Shown: positions 36,950-47,123 of the stretch, in pieces
Position numbering within the stretch: the stretch's first letter is position 1
Layout of the letters: every line of letters begins with the position of its first letter
Assembly (NCBI GenBank): GCA_011321815.1
Contig: DROS01000033.1
Coordinates: 1 to 59,638, forward strand
Direction: 5' to 3'
Length of the DNA stretch: 59,638 nt
Source: Gammaproteobacteria bacterium
GTDB taxonomy: Bacteria > Pseudomonadota > Gammaproteobacteria > SZUA-152
The notes under the pieces: model-generated
Told to the model about the DNA's origin: nothing
What the model saw: the letters and a program-made list of their open reading frames with translations, nothing else
Databases searched by the model: none
Translations under genes and position numbers: made by a program

Positions 36950-37151
36950 AAGTGTCCAAATATGGGATAACATTAAATGTACAGACAACGACTCGTTCAG
37001 AATAATCCAAGCCCTTGAAAATGGTGTCATTTTAACTTATTTCAAGCTGGCTTCCGAACTGTTTGCCGGGGGATATTACCAGAATGCAGGAGAACCACAG
37101 CCACCGCGCCAACACAGCGCGCGCTCATTAGCCGCGAGAAAGCAAACAATG

Positions 37152-37198
37152 AAAAACCCCGCCGACAGCCTGTTAGCAGGCCAGCGACGGGGTTTGTT
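37152..37198 (-). terminator. Rho-independent terminator after groEL
   Basis: Arms AAACCCCG and CGGGGTTT (37154-37161 and 37188-37195) enclose a second inner inverted repeat (CAGCCTG...CAGGCCAG). Read on the minus strand the stem ends in TTTTT. It lies 45 bases past the groEL stop. Confidence 0.8.
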
Positions 37199-37239
37199 TT
37201 GTCACTGCAAAGCAGCGTCAGGTTTTGATGACGTGCGGT

Positions 37240-38907
<1,668 letters not shown>

Positions 38908-38964
38908 CTATTTTGTCTGTTTATAACTGAATTTGATGGGTGACTGCTCGTTCAGCGAACGGAA

Positions 38965-39255
38965 TTAGCCTTCGATAACGCCTGTGATATCATCTTCGCG
39001 CATCACCAGCAGCTCTTCACCTTCCACCTTCACCTCGGTACCGCCGTATTTGCTAAACAGCACCTTGTCGCCGACCTTCACATCCAGGGGACGCACATCG
39101 CCGTTCTCAAGAATTTTGCCCTTGCCCACAGCGATCACTTCACCCTGGGCAGGTTTTTCAGTCGCCGAGTCGGGAATCACGATACCACCAGCACTCGTAC
39201 GTTCTTCCTCCATACGGCGAACGATGACTCGATCATGCAAAGGACGAATATTCAT
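38965..39255 (-). CDS. groES: Co-chaperonin GroES
   Basis: A 96-residue cap subunit: [20 protein letters not shown], the mobile loop [18 protein letters not shown], and [20 protein letters not shown]. First gene of groESL, under a sigma-70-like promoter with a CIRCE operator. Confidence 0.99.
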   Translation of the reverse strand: MNIRPLHDRVIVRRMEEERTSAGGIVIPDSATEKPAQGEVIAVGKGKILENGDVRPLDVKVGDKVLFSKYGGTEVKVEGEELLVMREDDITGVIEG

Positions 39256-39330
39256 TTACTATCTCCTTGAATTAGCTTTTGTTTTTCAATTCATGGCAAC
39301 ACTTTTTTTCGTCGCCGGAAAATTTTGCGA

Positions 39331-39357
39331 TTAGCACTCGCGTTAAGTGAGCGCTAA
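39331..39357. promoter_or_regulatory. CIRCE operator (HrcA binding site)
   Basis: TTAGCACTC (39331-39339), nine bases, then GAGCGCTAA (39349-39357). This matches the CIRCE consensus TTAGCACTC-N9-GAGTGCTAA with one mismatch. It lies between the groESL -10 box and the groES start, where HrcA would block transcription. Confidence 0.92.
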
Positions 39358-39384
39358 TGATAGGGGTGAAAAAAGGAAATTCAA
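39357..39384 (-). promoter_or_regulatory. groESL promoter, sigma-70 type
   Basis: On the minus strand TTGAAT (39384-39379), 16 bases, then TATCAT (39362-39357). The -10 box touches the CIRCE element, which covers the expected transcription start. Confidence 0.7.
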
Positions 39385-39504
39385 GTCTTCGGGGAAATTT
39401 TTTGCTCATCTGCTCCAGATTACTTGCCAGGCGACGACACCTGCCGTTGCAGGGAAAACCGCTGACATTTCCCCGCCGGCTTATATCGGTCTCCGGTCAA
39501 TCTG

Positions 39505-39783
39505 CTACCGCGCCGGTCTCTGCTGTTCAAGCCGGTACGCATCCAATGGATACAACACTGTATCTGCAATAAAACTAAAAGGCGTATCAATCACGTACAG
39601 GTAAACCTGACCGTAAATGTCGTAATGCTGCCAGGATTTTTTGACCTTTTTTATAGCGGCTTTTGTGCCGGCATAGGGTATGGGGGTTTCTTTCTCAGAG
39701 TGCGCGGCAATAGTGGAACAGCCACTGACAACAAAAACAAAGATGAATGACAAAATAATTTTTGTGTATTTTGATCTGTTCAC
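39505..39783 (-). CDS. YceK/YidQ-type lipoprotein (DUF1375)
   Basis: A 92-residue lipoprotein. Signal and lipobox: ILSFIFVFVVSGC, Cys at about residue 22. The mature part has PYAGTKAAIKKVKKSWQHYD and the family-typical DTPFSFIADTVLYPLDAYR ending, which matches YceK/YidQ proteins of unknown function. It lies upstream of the groESL promoter and is transcribed separately. Confidence 0.88.
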   Translation of the reverse strand: MNRSKYTKIILSFIFVFVVSGCSTIAAHSEKETPIPYAGTKAAIKKVKKSWQHYDIYGQVYLYVIDTPFSFIADTVLYPLDAYRLEQQRPAR

Positions 39784-39877
39784 ATCACAACCCCAGAAAA
39801 TTCACAATCCACCCGTCAAATCTGATGCATCAATTGAATGATAGCGAGAACGGCCATGGTGCTGAAGATTCAACTGA

Positions 39878-40828
39878 TTAGTCCAGGTTTAACACCAACG
39901 TCCCTACCAATTGGGACACCTCTGTTAATTCATGCCGCTCCATGTAATCCACAATACCATCATTTATCTTTTTGCAGACCAGCGGGTCATAAAACAGTGC
40001 TGTGCCCACACCCACGGCGGAAGCACCGGCAATCATAAATTCAATCGCATCGTTGGCAGTGCAAATGCCACCCTGGCCAATAATGGGAATACCGTGTCCT
40101 TTGCACACCTGGTAAACCTGATGCGTTTTTAACAAGGCGACAGGCTTGATGGCGGGACCAGACAGACCGCCCCGGTTATTGCCGATAATGGGCGTGCGTG
40201 ACTCCACATCAATGGCCATGCCCATGAGCGTGTTGATAACGGCAAAACCATCGGTGCCTGCCTCGATGCAGCGCCGGGCATTTTCAGCAATGTCTGTTTG
40301 ATTGGGCGAGAGTTTGGTAATCAGCGGTTTATCGGTTTCTTTACGGCAGGCTTCTACCACACGCGCAGACATGTCCGGGTCATTACCAAAAGCAACCCCA
40401 CCTGCTTTGACGTTGGGACAGGAAATATTGATTTCCATGGCGTCAATGTCGGAATCATTAAACAGGCGCGTCACTTCCGCATAGTCTTCCACTGTGGAAC
40501 CGGCAATATTGGCGATAAAACGGGTTTCTTCAAAATCCAGTTTGGGCAGAATGTCATTAACCACATGTTCAGCACCAGGATTTTGCAAGCCAATGGCGTT
40601 GATCATTCCGGCCGGCGTTTCAATCACCCGATGCGGCGCATTACCGAGACGCGGCTCCAGCGTGGTGCCTTTGAGACACACAGCCCCCGCATCACGATTG
40701 GTAAAGCCTTTGACCCGTGTGTATTCTTCCCCGAAACCGACACAACCGGACAACAACACAATGGGGGTATCGAAACGCATGCCGCAAAATTCGGATACCA
40801 GCATGTTCTTTTGTGATTTGTGCACCAT
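39878..40828 (-). CDS. pyrD: Dihydroorotate dehydrogenase, class 1B catalytic subunit
   Basis: A 316-residue FMN TIM barrel for pyrimidine synthesis. The catalytic base is the cysteine in MEINISCPNVKAGG, as in class 1 enzymes; membrane class 2 PyrD uses serine. FMN/substrate motifs: GAVCLKGTTLEPRLGNAPHR, LITKLSPNQTDIAENARR, GGLSGPAIKPVALL, IPIIGQGGICTANDAIEFM. Class 1B enzymes need a PyrK electron-transfer subunit, which is not nearby. I start at the ATG at 40828; a GTG at 40855 is possible. Divergent from trmL. Confidence 0.93.
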   Translation of the reverse strand: MVHKSQKNMLVSEFCGMRFDTPIVLLSGCVGFGEEYTRVKGFTNRDAGAVCLKGTTLEPRLGNAPHRVIETPAGMINAIGLQNPGAEHVVNDILPKLDFEETRFIANIAGSTVEDYAEVTRLFNDSDIDAMEINISCPNVKAGGVAFGNDPDMSARVVEACRKETDKPLITKLSPNQTDIAENARRCIEAGTDGFAVINTLMGMAIDVESRTPIIGNNRGGLSGPAIKPVALLKTHQVYQVCKGHGIPIIGQGGICTANDAIEFMIAGASAVGVGTALFYDPLVCKKINDGIVDYMERHELTEVSQLVGTLVLNLD

Positions 40829-40878
40829 TGATTTTTTTACCTCATTAACGCCCACTTGCGGAGTATGTTTGCCAGCCT

Positions 40879-41346
40879 ATGTTTCACGTCGTTCTTTTTC
40901 AACCAGAGATTCCACCCAACACCGGCAATATCATTCGCCTTTGCGCCAATTGCGGTGCGCAGCTACACCTGATTCGCCCACTGGGTTTTGATATGTCGCA
41001 CAAACAACTGCGCCGCGCGGGACTGGATTATCATGAATTTTCCAAGGTACAGATTCATGACACGCTCGAAGCCTTTGTGCAAACAGTTGAACCGGCACGC
41101 CTGTTTGCCTGTTCCACCAAGGGTCAACAGAATTATACCGGGCTTAGCTATGCAAAAGGCGATGCTTTTTTATTCGGGCCGGAAACACGGGGACTGCCTG
41201 CGGATATTCTGGACTCGCTGCCACGCGAGCAACTGTTGCGTATTCCCATGCTACCCGACAACCGCAGTTTGAATCTTTCCAACGCGACAGCGATTATTAT
41301 TTATGAAGCCTGGCGGCAGCAGGGTTTTGTGGGAGCAAGTGCGTAG
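40879..41346 (+). CDS. trmL: tRNA (cytidine/uridine-34-2'-O)-methyltransferase TrmL
   Basis: A 155-residue SPOUT methyltransferase that modifies the wobble base of leucine tRNAs. Motifs: MFHVVLFQPEIPPNTGNIIR, LHLIRPLGF, FLFGPETRGLP, and the knot motif RIPMLPDNRSLNLSNATAII. The stop codon overlaps the left edge of a repeat element, after which a second, diverged copy of the gene's tail is found. Confidence 0.97.
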   Translation: MFHVVLFQPEIPPNTGNIIRLCANCGAQLHLIRPLGFDMSHKQLRRAGLDYHEFSKVQIHDTLEAFVQTVEPARLFACSTKGQQNYTGLSYAKGDAFLFGPETRGLPADILDSLPREQLLRIPMLPDNRSLNLSNATAIIIYEAWRQQGFVGASA

Positions 41347-41511
41347 GTTGGGGTGAATGTTTTTTTATGAACCCCAACATGCCAGAGCAACAAACCATCT
41401 CCAAAGCCATATTCAGGCCACCACAAATAAATTCGCCTCAACAATCAAAGCCAAAAATATTTCTACCCCATGTTATGAACATGTTGGGGTTCGTGCCTCA
41501 CCCCAACCTAC
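41343..41511. repeat. 169-base AGGTTGG-family element after trmL
   Basis: The ends GTAGGTTGGGGTGA (41343-41356) and TCACCCCAACCTAC (41498-41511) are perfect inverted repeats. An inner pair GAACCCCAACATG (41369-41381) and CATGTTGGGGTTC (41480-41492) also matches perfectly. The centre of about 98 bases is AT-rich and non-coding. It is related to the palindrome at 20554-20623. No transposase is encoded; it is MITE-like. Confidence 0.8.
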
Positions 41512-41514
41512 CGG

Positions 41515-41590
41515 GCTGAATCTTTCCAATGCAACAGCAATCATCATTGTATGAAGCCTGGCGGCAACTGAAGTTTGCAGGGACAGGTTG
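41515..41590 (+). pseudogene. Relic of a second trmL 3' end
   Basis: GAATCTTTCCAATGCAACAG and the following bases align with the trmL 3' end (41271-41330). In the first stretch the differences fall on third codon positions (AAC/AAT, GCG/GCA twice, ATT/ATC twice), leaving LNLSNATAII unchanged. Then an extra G before TATGAAGCC shifts the frame, and the tail decays. It has no start and cannot be translated as TrmL. Confidence 0.8.
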
Positions 41591-41621
41591 ATGCCCGCCG
41601 CAGAGTCTGCAAGCCCCGGAG

Positions 41622-42632
41622 TTAACCCAGCTCCGCCTTTTGATCACGGTTCAACAGAGCCTGCACAGCATCTCTTGGCTTGCGCGCCTCGTAGAGTACG
41701 GCATAAACCTGTTCGGTGATGGGCATGTCCACACCCTGACTCAGCGCCAGATCATGTACTTCGCGTGCAGTCTGCACGCCTTCCACCACCTGATCAATGG
41801 CAGCAAGCGCCTCCTCCAGACGCCTACCCTGCCCCAACGCCAAGCCGAGTTTGCGATTACGTGACTGGTCATCGGTGCAGGTCAGCACCAGATCACCCAG
41901 GCCTGCGAGCCCCATGAAGGTCTCACGCTGGCCGCCCAGGGTTTCACCCAGGCGCATCATCTCCGCCAGCCCCCGAGTAATCAATGCCGTGCGGGCATTG
42001 GCCCCATAACCCAGGCCATCGGCAATACCCGCAGCAATGGCGAGTACATTTTTCACTGCACCGCCAACCTCCACACCAGCAACGTCATCGTTTGTATAAG
42101 CACGGAAGGTTTTACTGTGCAAACGCGCCGCCATGTCCGTGGCAAACGATACGTCAGTGGACGCCACGGTCACCGCCGTGGGCAGACCTTCGGCCACTTC
42201 GCGGGCAAAGGTGGGGCCGGAAACAACGGCGGTGGCAATATCTTTGCCCAGCACTTCCTCAGCCACTTCGTGCAACAGCTTGCCGGAACCGGATTCCAGC
42301 CCCTTGGTGGCCCACGCCAGCCGGGCATCACTTTTCAGCAACGGTCGGAGTTGGGTAAGCACAGCACGAAAGGCATGACTGGGTACGACGACCAACACAT
42401 CCTGTACATCGGCCATGGCCGAAACCAGGTCTGCGTTAAGTGACAGCTGTTCAGGCAACGGTACGCCGGGCAAATAACGTTCATTACAACGCGCCGCGCT
42501 GATATCGGCGATCAGTTCCGGCTCGTGCCCCCACAGGGTCACTGAACCACCGGCACGACACAGCTGAATGGCCAGCGCAGTACCCCAGGAACCAGCACCC
42601 AGTACGAGGATGGGACTGTGCTGTTTAGTCAT
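41622..42632 (-). CDS. gpsA: Glycerol-3-phosphate dehydrogenase GpsA
   Basis: A 336-residue NAD(P)-dependent enzyme giving sn-glycerol-3-phosphate for phospholipids. Motifs: [76 protein letters not shown], and [20 protein letters not shown]. It follows secB, as in E. coli. Confidence 0.98.
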   Translation of the reverse strand: MTKQHSPILVLGAGSWGTALAIQLCRAGGSVTLWGHEPELIADISAARCNERYLPGVPLPEQLSLNADLVSAMADVQDVLVVVPSHAFRAVLTQLRPLLKSDARLAWATKGLESGSGKLLHEVAEEVLGKDIATAVVSGPTFAREVAEGLPTAVTVASTDVSFATDMAARLHSKTFRAYTNDDVAGVEVGGAVKNVLAIAAGIADGLGYGANARTALITRGLAEMMRLGETLGGQRETFMGLAGLGDLVLTCTDDQSRNRKLGLALGQGRRLEEALAAIDQVVEGVQTAREVHDLALSQGVDMPITEQVYAVLYEARKPRDAVQALLNRDQKAELG

Positions 42633-42679
42633 TCATCACATCCGTATGAGTAACATCGTCCCAAAAGTTGCATGTGCAA

Positions 42680-43171
42680 TCAATGCACAATCTCTTTAGC
42701 CGAAGCTTCGGCTTGTTGTTTGTGCTGCGCCAGCAAAGCATCAAAATTGACGGGGGCCAATAACAGCTGCGGAAACCCTCCTTTGCTGACAAGATCAGAA
42801 ATGGCTTCGCGCGCGTACGGAAACAAAATGTTTGGGCAGTAACTGCCCTGCATGTGGACCCGTTCGTCGTCGCTGAAGCCTGCTATGGTGAACACACCGG
42901 CCTGATGTGCTTCGGCCAGATAAGCCGTTTTGTCACCCAGCTTCGCAGTGACAGTCACCGTGAGCACTACCTCCATCACTTCATCAGTCAACGGTTTGCC
43001 AGCGGTCTGCAATTCCACATTGACGTCCGGCTTCCACTCTTCGGTGAAAATTTCAGGGGAATTGGGGGTCTCAAAGGAAATATCTTTGAGGTAAATTTTT
43101 TGCAGAGTAAATTGCTGCTCAGCTTGCTTGTCGCCTGCGGCGGCATTTTGTTCTTCTTTATCATCTGACAT
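42680..43171 (-). CDS. secB: Protein-export chaperone SecB
   Basis: A 163-residue cytoplasmic chaperone that holds precursors for SecA. QQFTLQKIYLKDISFETPNS, then EVVLTVTVTAKLGDKTAYLA, EAHQAGVFTIAGF and PNILFPYAREAISDLVSKGG are the family hallmarks. The acidic C-terminal groove region FPQLLLAPVNFDAL is complete. It lies between trxC and gpsA. Confidence 0.98.
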   Translation of the reverse strand: MSDDKEEQNAAAGDKQAEQQFTLQKIYLKDISFETPNSPEIFTEEWKPDVNVELQTAGKPLTDEVMEVVLTVTVTAKLGDKTAYLAEAHQAGVFTIAGFSDDERVHMQGSYCPNILFPYAREAISDLVSKGGFPQLLLAPVNFDALLAQHKQQAEASAKEIVH

Positions 43172-43227
43172 GAGTGGTATTCCAAGTTAGGCCCAAAACG
43201 GGCGGAAAGAAAAAAGATTTTAACGGG

Positions 43228-43674
43228 TTACGGATATTTGCGCACCTGCTCACCAACCCAGGCCAGCAGGCCAGACAAGTCCAGAGCACCGGACATGCGC
43301 GCAATTTCTTTACCCTGCCTGAAAATCAGCAGCGTGGGAATGCTGCGGATGGCCAGTTGTGCAGACAGTGCCTGTTCCTGTTCTGAGTTAATTTTCACCA
43401 GGCGCATGTCAGGTTCGAGTTGACCGGCTGCTTCGGCAAACACCGGTGACATCATCTTGCAAGGGCCGCACCACGCGGCCCAAAAATCCACCAGCAGGGG
43501 CAGATCATTTTTGGTGAGATGGCGCTGAAAACGGGCCTGATTGAGATTAAGCGGCTCACCCGTAAACAGTGGTTTGTGGCAGACACCACACGAACCACCG
43601 GCGGCCAACTTCGCCTGTGGCACCCGGTTGATGCTGTCACAGTGGGGACAGACAATGTGCAAACTATCTTTCAT
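43228..43674 (-). CDS. trxC: Thioredoxin 2 (TrxC)
   Basis: A 148-residue thioredoxin with an N-terminal zinc finger of four cysteines (VCPHCDSINRVP; GGSCGVCHKPLF) and the active site FWAAWCGPCKMM. The finger distinguishes TrxC from TrxA. It sits between grxC and secB, an addition compared with the E. coli yibN-grxC-secB order. Confidence 0.95.
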   Translation of the reverse strand: MKDSLHIVCPHCDSINRVPQAKLAAGGSCGVCHKPLFTGEPLNLNQARFQRHLTKNDLPLLVDFWAAWCGPCKMMSPVFAEAAGQLEPDMRLVKINSEQEQALSAQLAIRSIPTLLIFRQGKEIARMSGALDLSGLLAWVGEQVRKYP

Positions 43675-43716
43675 GAACGTTGTGTGGGGCCGATGAACGG
43701 CTAATTCAAGCCCCGC

Positions 43717-43995
43717 CTATTGCAGTCCCAGCAACGGATCAAGCTCATCATCCATATCCAGCTCAACCAGCTCGTCAAAACCACCGATGTGTTGATCGCC
43801 AATAAAAATCTGTGGCACGGAATCACGCCCGGCACGCTGCTCCATTTCCTCGCGCTTACCCGCCACCTCATCAACACGGATTTCCAGATAATCCACGCCC
43901 TTTTTTTCCAGCAGGCTTTTTGCTCCCGCGCAATAACCACAAAAGGCGGCTGTATACATAACCACTTGGGGTTGCTCGCTCACAGTTTCGCCCAT
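43717..43995 (-). CDS. grxC: Glutaredoxin 3 (GrxC)
   Basis: A 92-residue dithiol glutaredoxin with active site AAFCGYCAGAKSLL (CGYC instead of the more common CPYC), the cis-proline region SVPQIFIGDQHIGGFDEL, and an acidic C-terminus. The ATG at 43995 follows the rhodanese stop by 20 bases and has GGAAG upstream. A much longer open frame overlaps the rhodanese gene and is not used. Confidence 0.94.
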   Translation of the reverse strand: MGETVSEQPQVVMYTAAFCGYCAGAKSLLEKKGVDYLEIRVDEVAGKREEMEQRAGRDSVPQIFIGDQHIGGFDELVELDMDDELDPLLGLQ

Positions 43996-44014
43996 GTCTT
44001 CCGGCACATGTGCA

Positions 44015-44539
44015 TCACTTGGTTTCCGCATTGTCCGGCTTGGATTTTTCAGATTCAGATTCAGCCCCGGATTCAGCCTCGGGTTCAGGCTCAGATTTAC
44101 CCGGCTCGGGCGGCTTGCCGACCTCAGTTGTAGTCGGCAGATTGATGCGTTCCCAGGCCAGCATGCCACCACCGATGTTATGTACATTGGTAAAACCCTG
44201 TTTTTTCAGCTTGGTCGCCGCTTGTGCAGAACGGGCACCGGAACGGCACACCAGCACTACCGCATCATTTTTGTACGCCTGCAATTCCTGAATGCGGTCA
44301 TCCAGCACACCTAATGGGATATGAAGCGCATTCATCACATGACCCTGCTGGTATTCCTTTTCAGTACGCACATCCACTACCAGCGCATTCTTGTGGTTGA
44401 TCAGCTGCACCGCCTCGCTGGCCAACACCATGACCACTGCGCTTGGCCCAAACCAGGTACGCGCCAATAAAAACAAAATAATGGCCAGGGCAAGAAACAA
44501 TTCCCAGTTGCCGCTGACAAATTGACCAAACTCCTGCAT
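44015..44539 (-). CDS. yibN: Membrane-anchored rhodanese-like protein YibN
   Basis: A 174-residue protein: one N-terminal membrane helix (LFLALAIILFLLARTWFG) and a single rhodanese domain with NHKNALVVDVRTEKEYQQGH and the active-site cysteine in VVLVCRSGARSAQAATKL. The tail is a low-complexity acidic run of SEPEPE/SES type. E. coli has the same gene order (yibN-grxC-secB-gpsA). It probably transfers sulfane sulfur at the inner membrane. The neighbouring regulator suggests reactive-sulfur control. Confidence 0.93.
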   Translation of the reverse strand: MQEFGQFVSGNWELFLALAIILFLLARTWFGPSAVVMVLASEAVQLINHKNALVVDVRTEKEYQQGHVMNALHIPLGVLDDRIQELQAYKNDAVVLVCRSGARSAQAATKLKKQGFTNVHNIGGGMLAWERINLPTTTEVGKPPEPGKSEPEPEAESGAESESEKSKPDNAETK

Positions 44540-44807
44540 AACACTCTTTTAAACCTGTATTTTGAATTGTGCGCTGAAAACCGGATGGCCCAGCGCCACA
44601 TTAATTGCACTACTCAATGAGCACCCTCGTTGAAGCGCGTCAAGCACGGTGGTGGCTCAAAGCCCCCATCAGCCAAGCATTGGCTGGGCACTATATAGAC
44701 AGAGATCAAAAAAGAAAAGTGCCTGTCAACAAGGTTTCAGGCAAGAACAGGAATCCGTTAAAAACCCGGAAAATGTCCGGAGCAACGAGAAAGGCGGTGC
44801 TCAACGC

Positions 44808-45119
44808 TTAATCCGGATTACAGAAGACCTCACGCATCATGCTGATCAGGCGCAAAGTACGCCCATCACCCACCCGGTAAAAGACGCGATTGGCATCTTT
44901 CCGCGACACCAAAATACCCTTGTCACGCAGTATGGCCAGGTGCTGGGAAATATTGCTCTGCGAGGTACCGACCATGGCAACAATATCCTGCACACTGATT
45001 TCCTGATCCCCCAAAGCGCAGAGAATTTTCAGCCGCAGCGGATGCGACATGGCCTTGATGGAGCGGGAAGCCCTCTCAATATCTTCATCACGCGTAATCA
45101 GATGTTCCATCGTATTCAT
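44808..45119 (-). CDS. ArsR-family regulator of the SqrR/BigR (persulfide-sensor) type
   Basis: A 103-residue winged-helix repressor: AMSHPLRLKILCALGDQEIS, the recognition helix TSQSNISQHLAILRDKGIL, and RKDANRVFYRVGD. It lacks the CVC metal box of ArsR/SmtB. It has exactly two cysteines, Cys34 (KILCAL) and Cys100 (EVFCNPD), 66 residues apart. From memory this is the spacing of Cys41/Cys107 in SqrR and Cys42/Cys108 in BigR, which sense persulfides by bridging these residues. It reads towards yibN (268-base gap). A short palindrome (AAATGCATTT, 45139-45148) just upstream could be its operator. Confidence 0.85.
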   Translation of the reverse strand: MNTMEHLITRDEDIERASRSIKAMSHPLRLKILCALGDQEISVQDIVAMVGTSQSNISQHLAILRDKGILVSRKDANRVFYRVGDGRTLRLISMMREVFCNPD

Positions 45120-45545
45120 ACATCATCACCATAAAATCAAATGCATTTTAATAGGCTGTCGAAAAAGACATCCTGCCCCTTTCAAAACACGAAAAGTAAA
45201 AGCTTTGCAATCTTCGATTTTACCGACACATCCATATTATCGGAACAACCCGTTAAAAAGTCGCGCACCCCGCAGAAAAACGTCGCCATACCGGGTAACC
45301 TGACACTACTTCTCACTATACAGCATCCCGCAACTTGGACAATTAATAATATTCGCATTAATGTCACAGGCACACCAACATCCCGGCTCAGACCTGAATC
45401 CCCCCACCAAAACCGGTCCTCAAAAATATTTGGGGTATTAAAGATCAGGCGGCACAGCAAATACTTTTCACAAATCGAAAAAATCATTTAAAATGGCCTA
45501 TTCACATCCACCTCATCCTTAATTCTAAAGAGCAAGCCTGAGTAC
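45120..45545. other. 426-base divergent region between ArsR gene and gpmI
   Basis: No gene is supported; frames here are short and lack family features. It carries the promoters of both divergent genes. The palindrome AAATGCATTT at 45139-45148 is close to the ArsR start. The stretch is AT-rich near gpmI. Confidence 0.4.
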
Positions 45546-47123
45546 ATGCCAAGCACACCAGCGCCCGTGATGACCATCATCCTGGATGGTTGGGGTTATA
45601 GCGAAGACCCTGAATCCAATGCCATTGCCAATGCCAATACCCCAACATGGGATGCGCTGTGGGCGAAATACCCGCACACGCTGATCAAGGGCTCCGGCCC
45701 GGAAGTCGGCCTGCCCAGCGGACAAATGGGTAACTCCGAAGTCGGCCACCTGAATCTGGGGGCAGGGCGGGTTGTATATCAGGAGTTCACCCGTGTCAGC
45801 CGCGCCATTCGCACCGGCTCGTTTTTCACCAACCAGACATTGACCGATGCAGTGGATTTAAGCATTAAGACCGATCGCGCCGTACACATCCTCGGCCTGC
45901 TTTCCGACGGCGGCGTACACAGCCACGAAGAACATATCTGCGCCATGGTCAAACTGGCTGTGGAGCGTGGTGCAAAGCATGTTTACCTGCACGCCTTTCT
46001 GGATGGCCGTGATACCGCACCCAGAAGTGCAAAAACCTATATTGTCGCCATGCAAAAAACCTTCGATGAGCTGGGCGGTGGACGCTTTGCCTCTATCATC
46101 GGTCGTTATTACGCCATGGATCGAGACCACCGCTGGCCCCGGGTGCAGGCTGCGTATGACCTCATCACCCAGGGGAAAAGCGAATTCGAGGCGCCGACTG
46201 CCCAGGCTGCCGTAGATGCCGCTTATGCCCGCGATGAATCCGACGAATTCATCCAGGCCACACGCATTGTACCGCCGGGCGAAACCCCTGTGGAACTGCG
46301 TGATGGCGACGTGCTGGTCTTCATGAACTATCGTTCCGACCGGGCGCGGCAAATTACCCGCCCCTTCATTGAACCCGATTTTGACTGTTTCAAACGCACC
46401 GTTACCCCCAGACTGGGCGCCTTTGTCAGCCTCACCGAATACAGTGCAGATTTTGATGTTCCCGTCGCCTTTCCCCCGGAACGGCTGCATAACGTATTTG
46501 GTGAGTACATCGCCGACCTCGGCCTGCGCCAGCTACGCATTGCCGAAACCGAAAAATACGCCCACGTCACCTTCTTTTTTAATGGCGGCCGTGAAGAACC
46601 CTTCGACGGCGAAGACCGCATTCTGGTGCCCTCGCCGGACGTGGCCACTTACGATCTGCAACCCGAAATGAGCGCACCGGAACTCACCGATAAACTGGTG
46701 GAGGCCATTCTCAGCAAAAAATATGACGCCATTATCTGTAACTACGCCAACCCGGATATGGTGGGCCATACCGGCAATCTCAAAGCCACCATCCAGGCCA
46801 TTGAGGCGCTGGATACCTGTCTCGCCCGCGTCGTCAACGCGCTGGAATCTGTCGGTGGCGAGGCGCTGATAACCGCCGATCACGGCAATGCCGAATTGCT
46901 CAATAATAAAGAAACGGGACAGGCACACACCGCCCATACCTCCAACCCGGTACCACTGATTTATCTGGGTCGTCCCGGCAGCCTGGCTGACACCGGCGCA
47001 CTGTGCGACATCGCCCCTACCATGCTCAAACTCATGGGGGTAGACATCCCCACCGAAATGGGTGGACGCAACCTGGTTACGCTGGCCACGGACGATAATG
47101 TGGCGGGAGATGAAAACACTTAA
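45546..47123 (+). CDS. gpmI: 2,3-bisphosphoglycerate-independent phosphoglycerate mutase
   Basis: A 525-residue manganese enzyme of glycolysis. Alkaline-phosphatase-like domain: [17 protein letters not shown], nucleophile Ser64 in [15 protein letters not shown], and the C-terminal metal motifs [14 protein letters not shown] and [12 protein letters not shown]. The insertion domain has [15 protein letters not shown] and [16 protein letters not shown]. First gene of the gpmI-envC-ctpA-yibQ run, the order known from E. coli and relatives. Confidence 0.98.
   Translation: MPSTPAPVMTIILDGWGYSEDPESNAIANANTPTWDALWAKYPHTLIKGSGPEVGLPSGQMGNSEVGHLNLGAGRVVYQEFTRVSRAIRTGSFFTNQTLTDAVDLSIKTDRAVHILGLLSDGGVHSHEEHICAMVKLAVERGAKHVYLHAFLDGRDTAPRSAKTYIVAMQKTFDELGGGRFASIIGRYYAMDRDHRWPRVQAAYDLITQGKSEFEAPTAQAAVDAAYARDESDEFIQATRIVPPGETPVELRDGDVLVFMNYRSDRARQITRPFIEPDFDCFKRTVTPRLGAFVSLTEYSADFDVPVAFPPERLHNVFGEYIADLGLRQLRIAETEKYAHVTFFFNGGREEPFDGEDRILVPSPDVATYDLQPEMSAPELTDKLVEAILSKKYDAIICNYANPDMVGHTGNLKATIQAIEALDTCLARVVNALESVGGEALITADHGNAELLNNKETGQAHTAHTSNPVPLIYLGRPGSLADTGALCDIAPTMLKLMGVDIPTEMGGRNLVTLATDDNVAGDENT

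Noticed and set aside
41357-41554. 65-codon frame crossing the repeat after trmL
   Set aside because: It is an accidental fusion of repeat sequence with the trmL relic, not a gene.
43717-44187. 156-residue rhodanese-overlapping glutaredoxin
   Set aside because: The N-terminal 64 residues are an out-of-frame reading of the yibN tail; the family start is at 43995.
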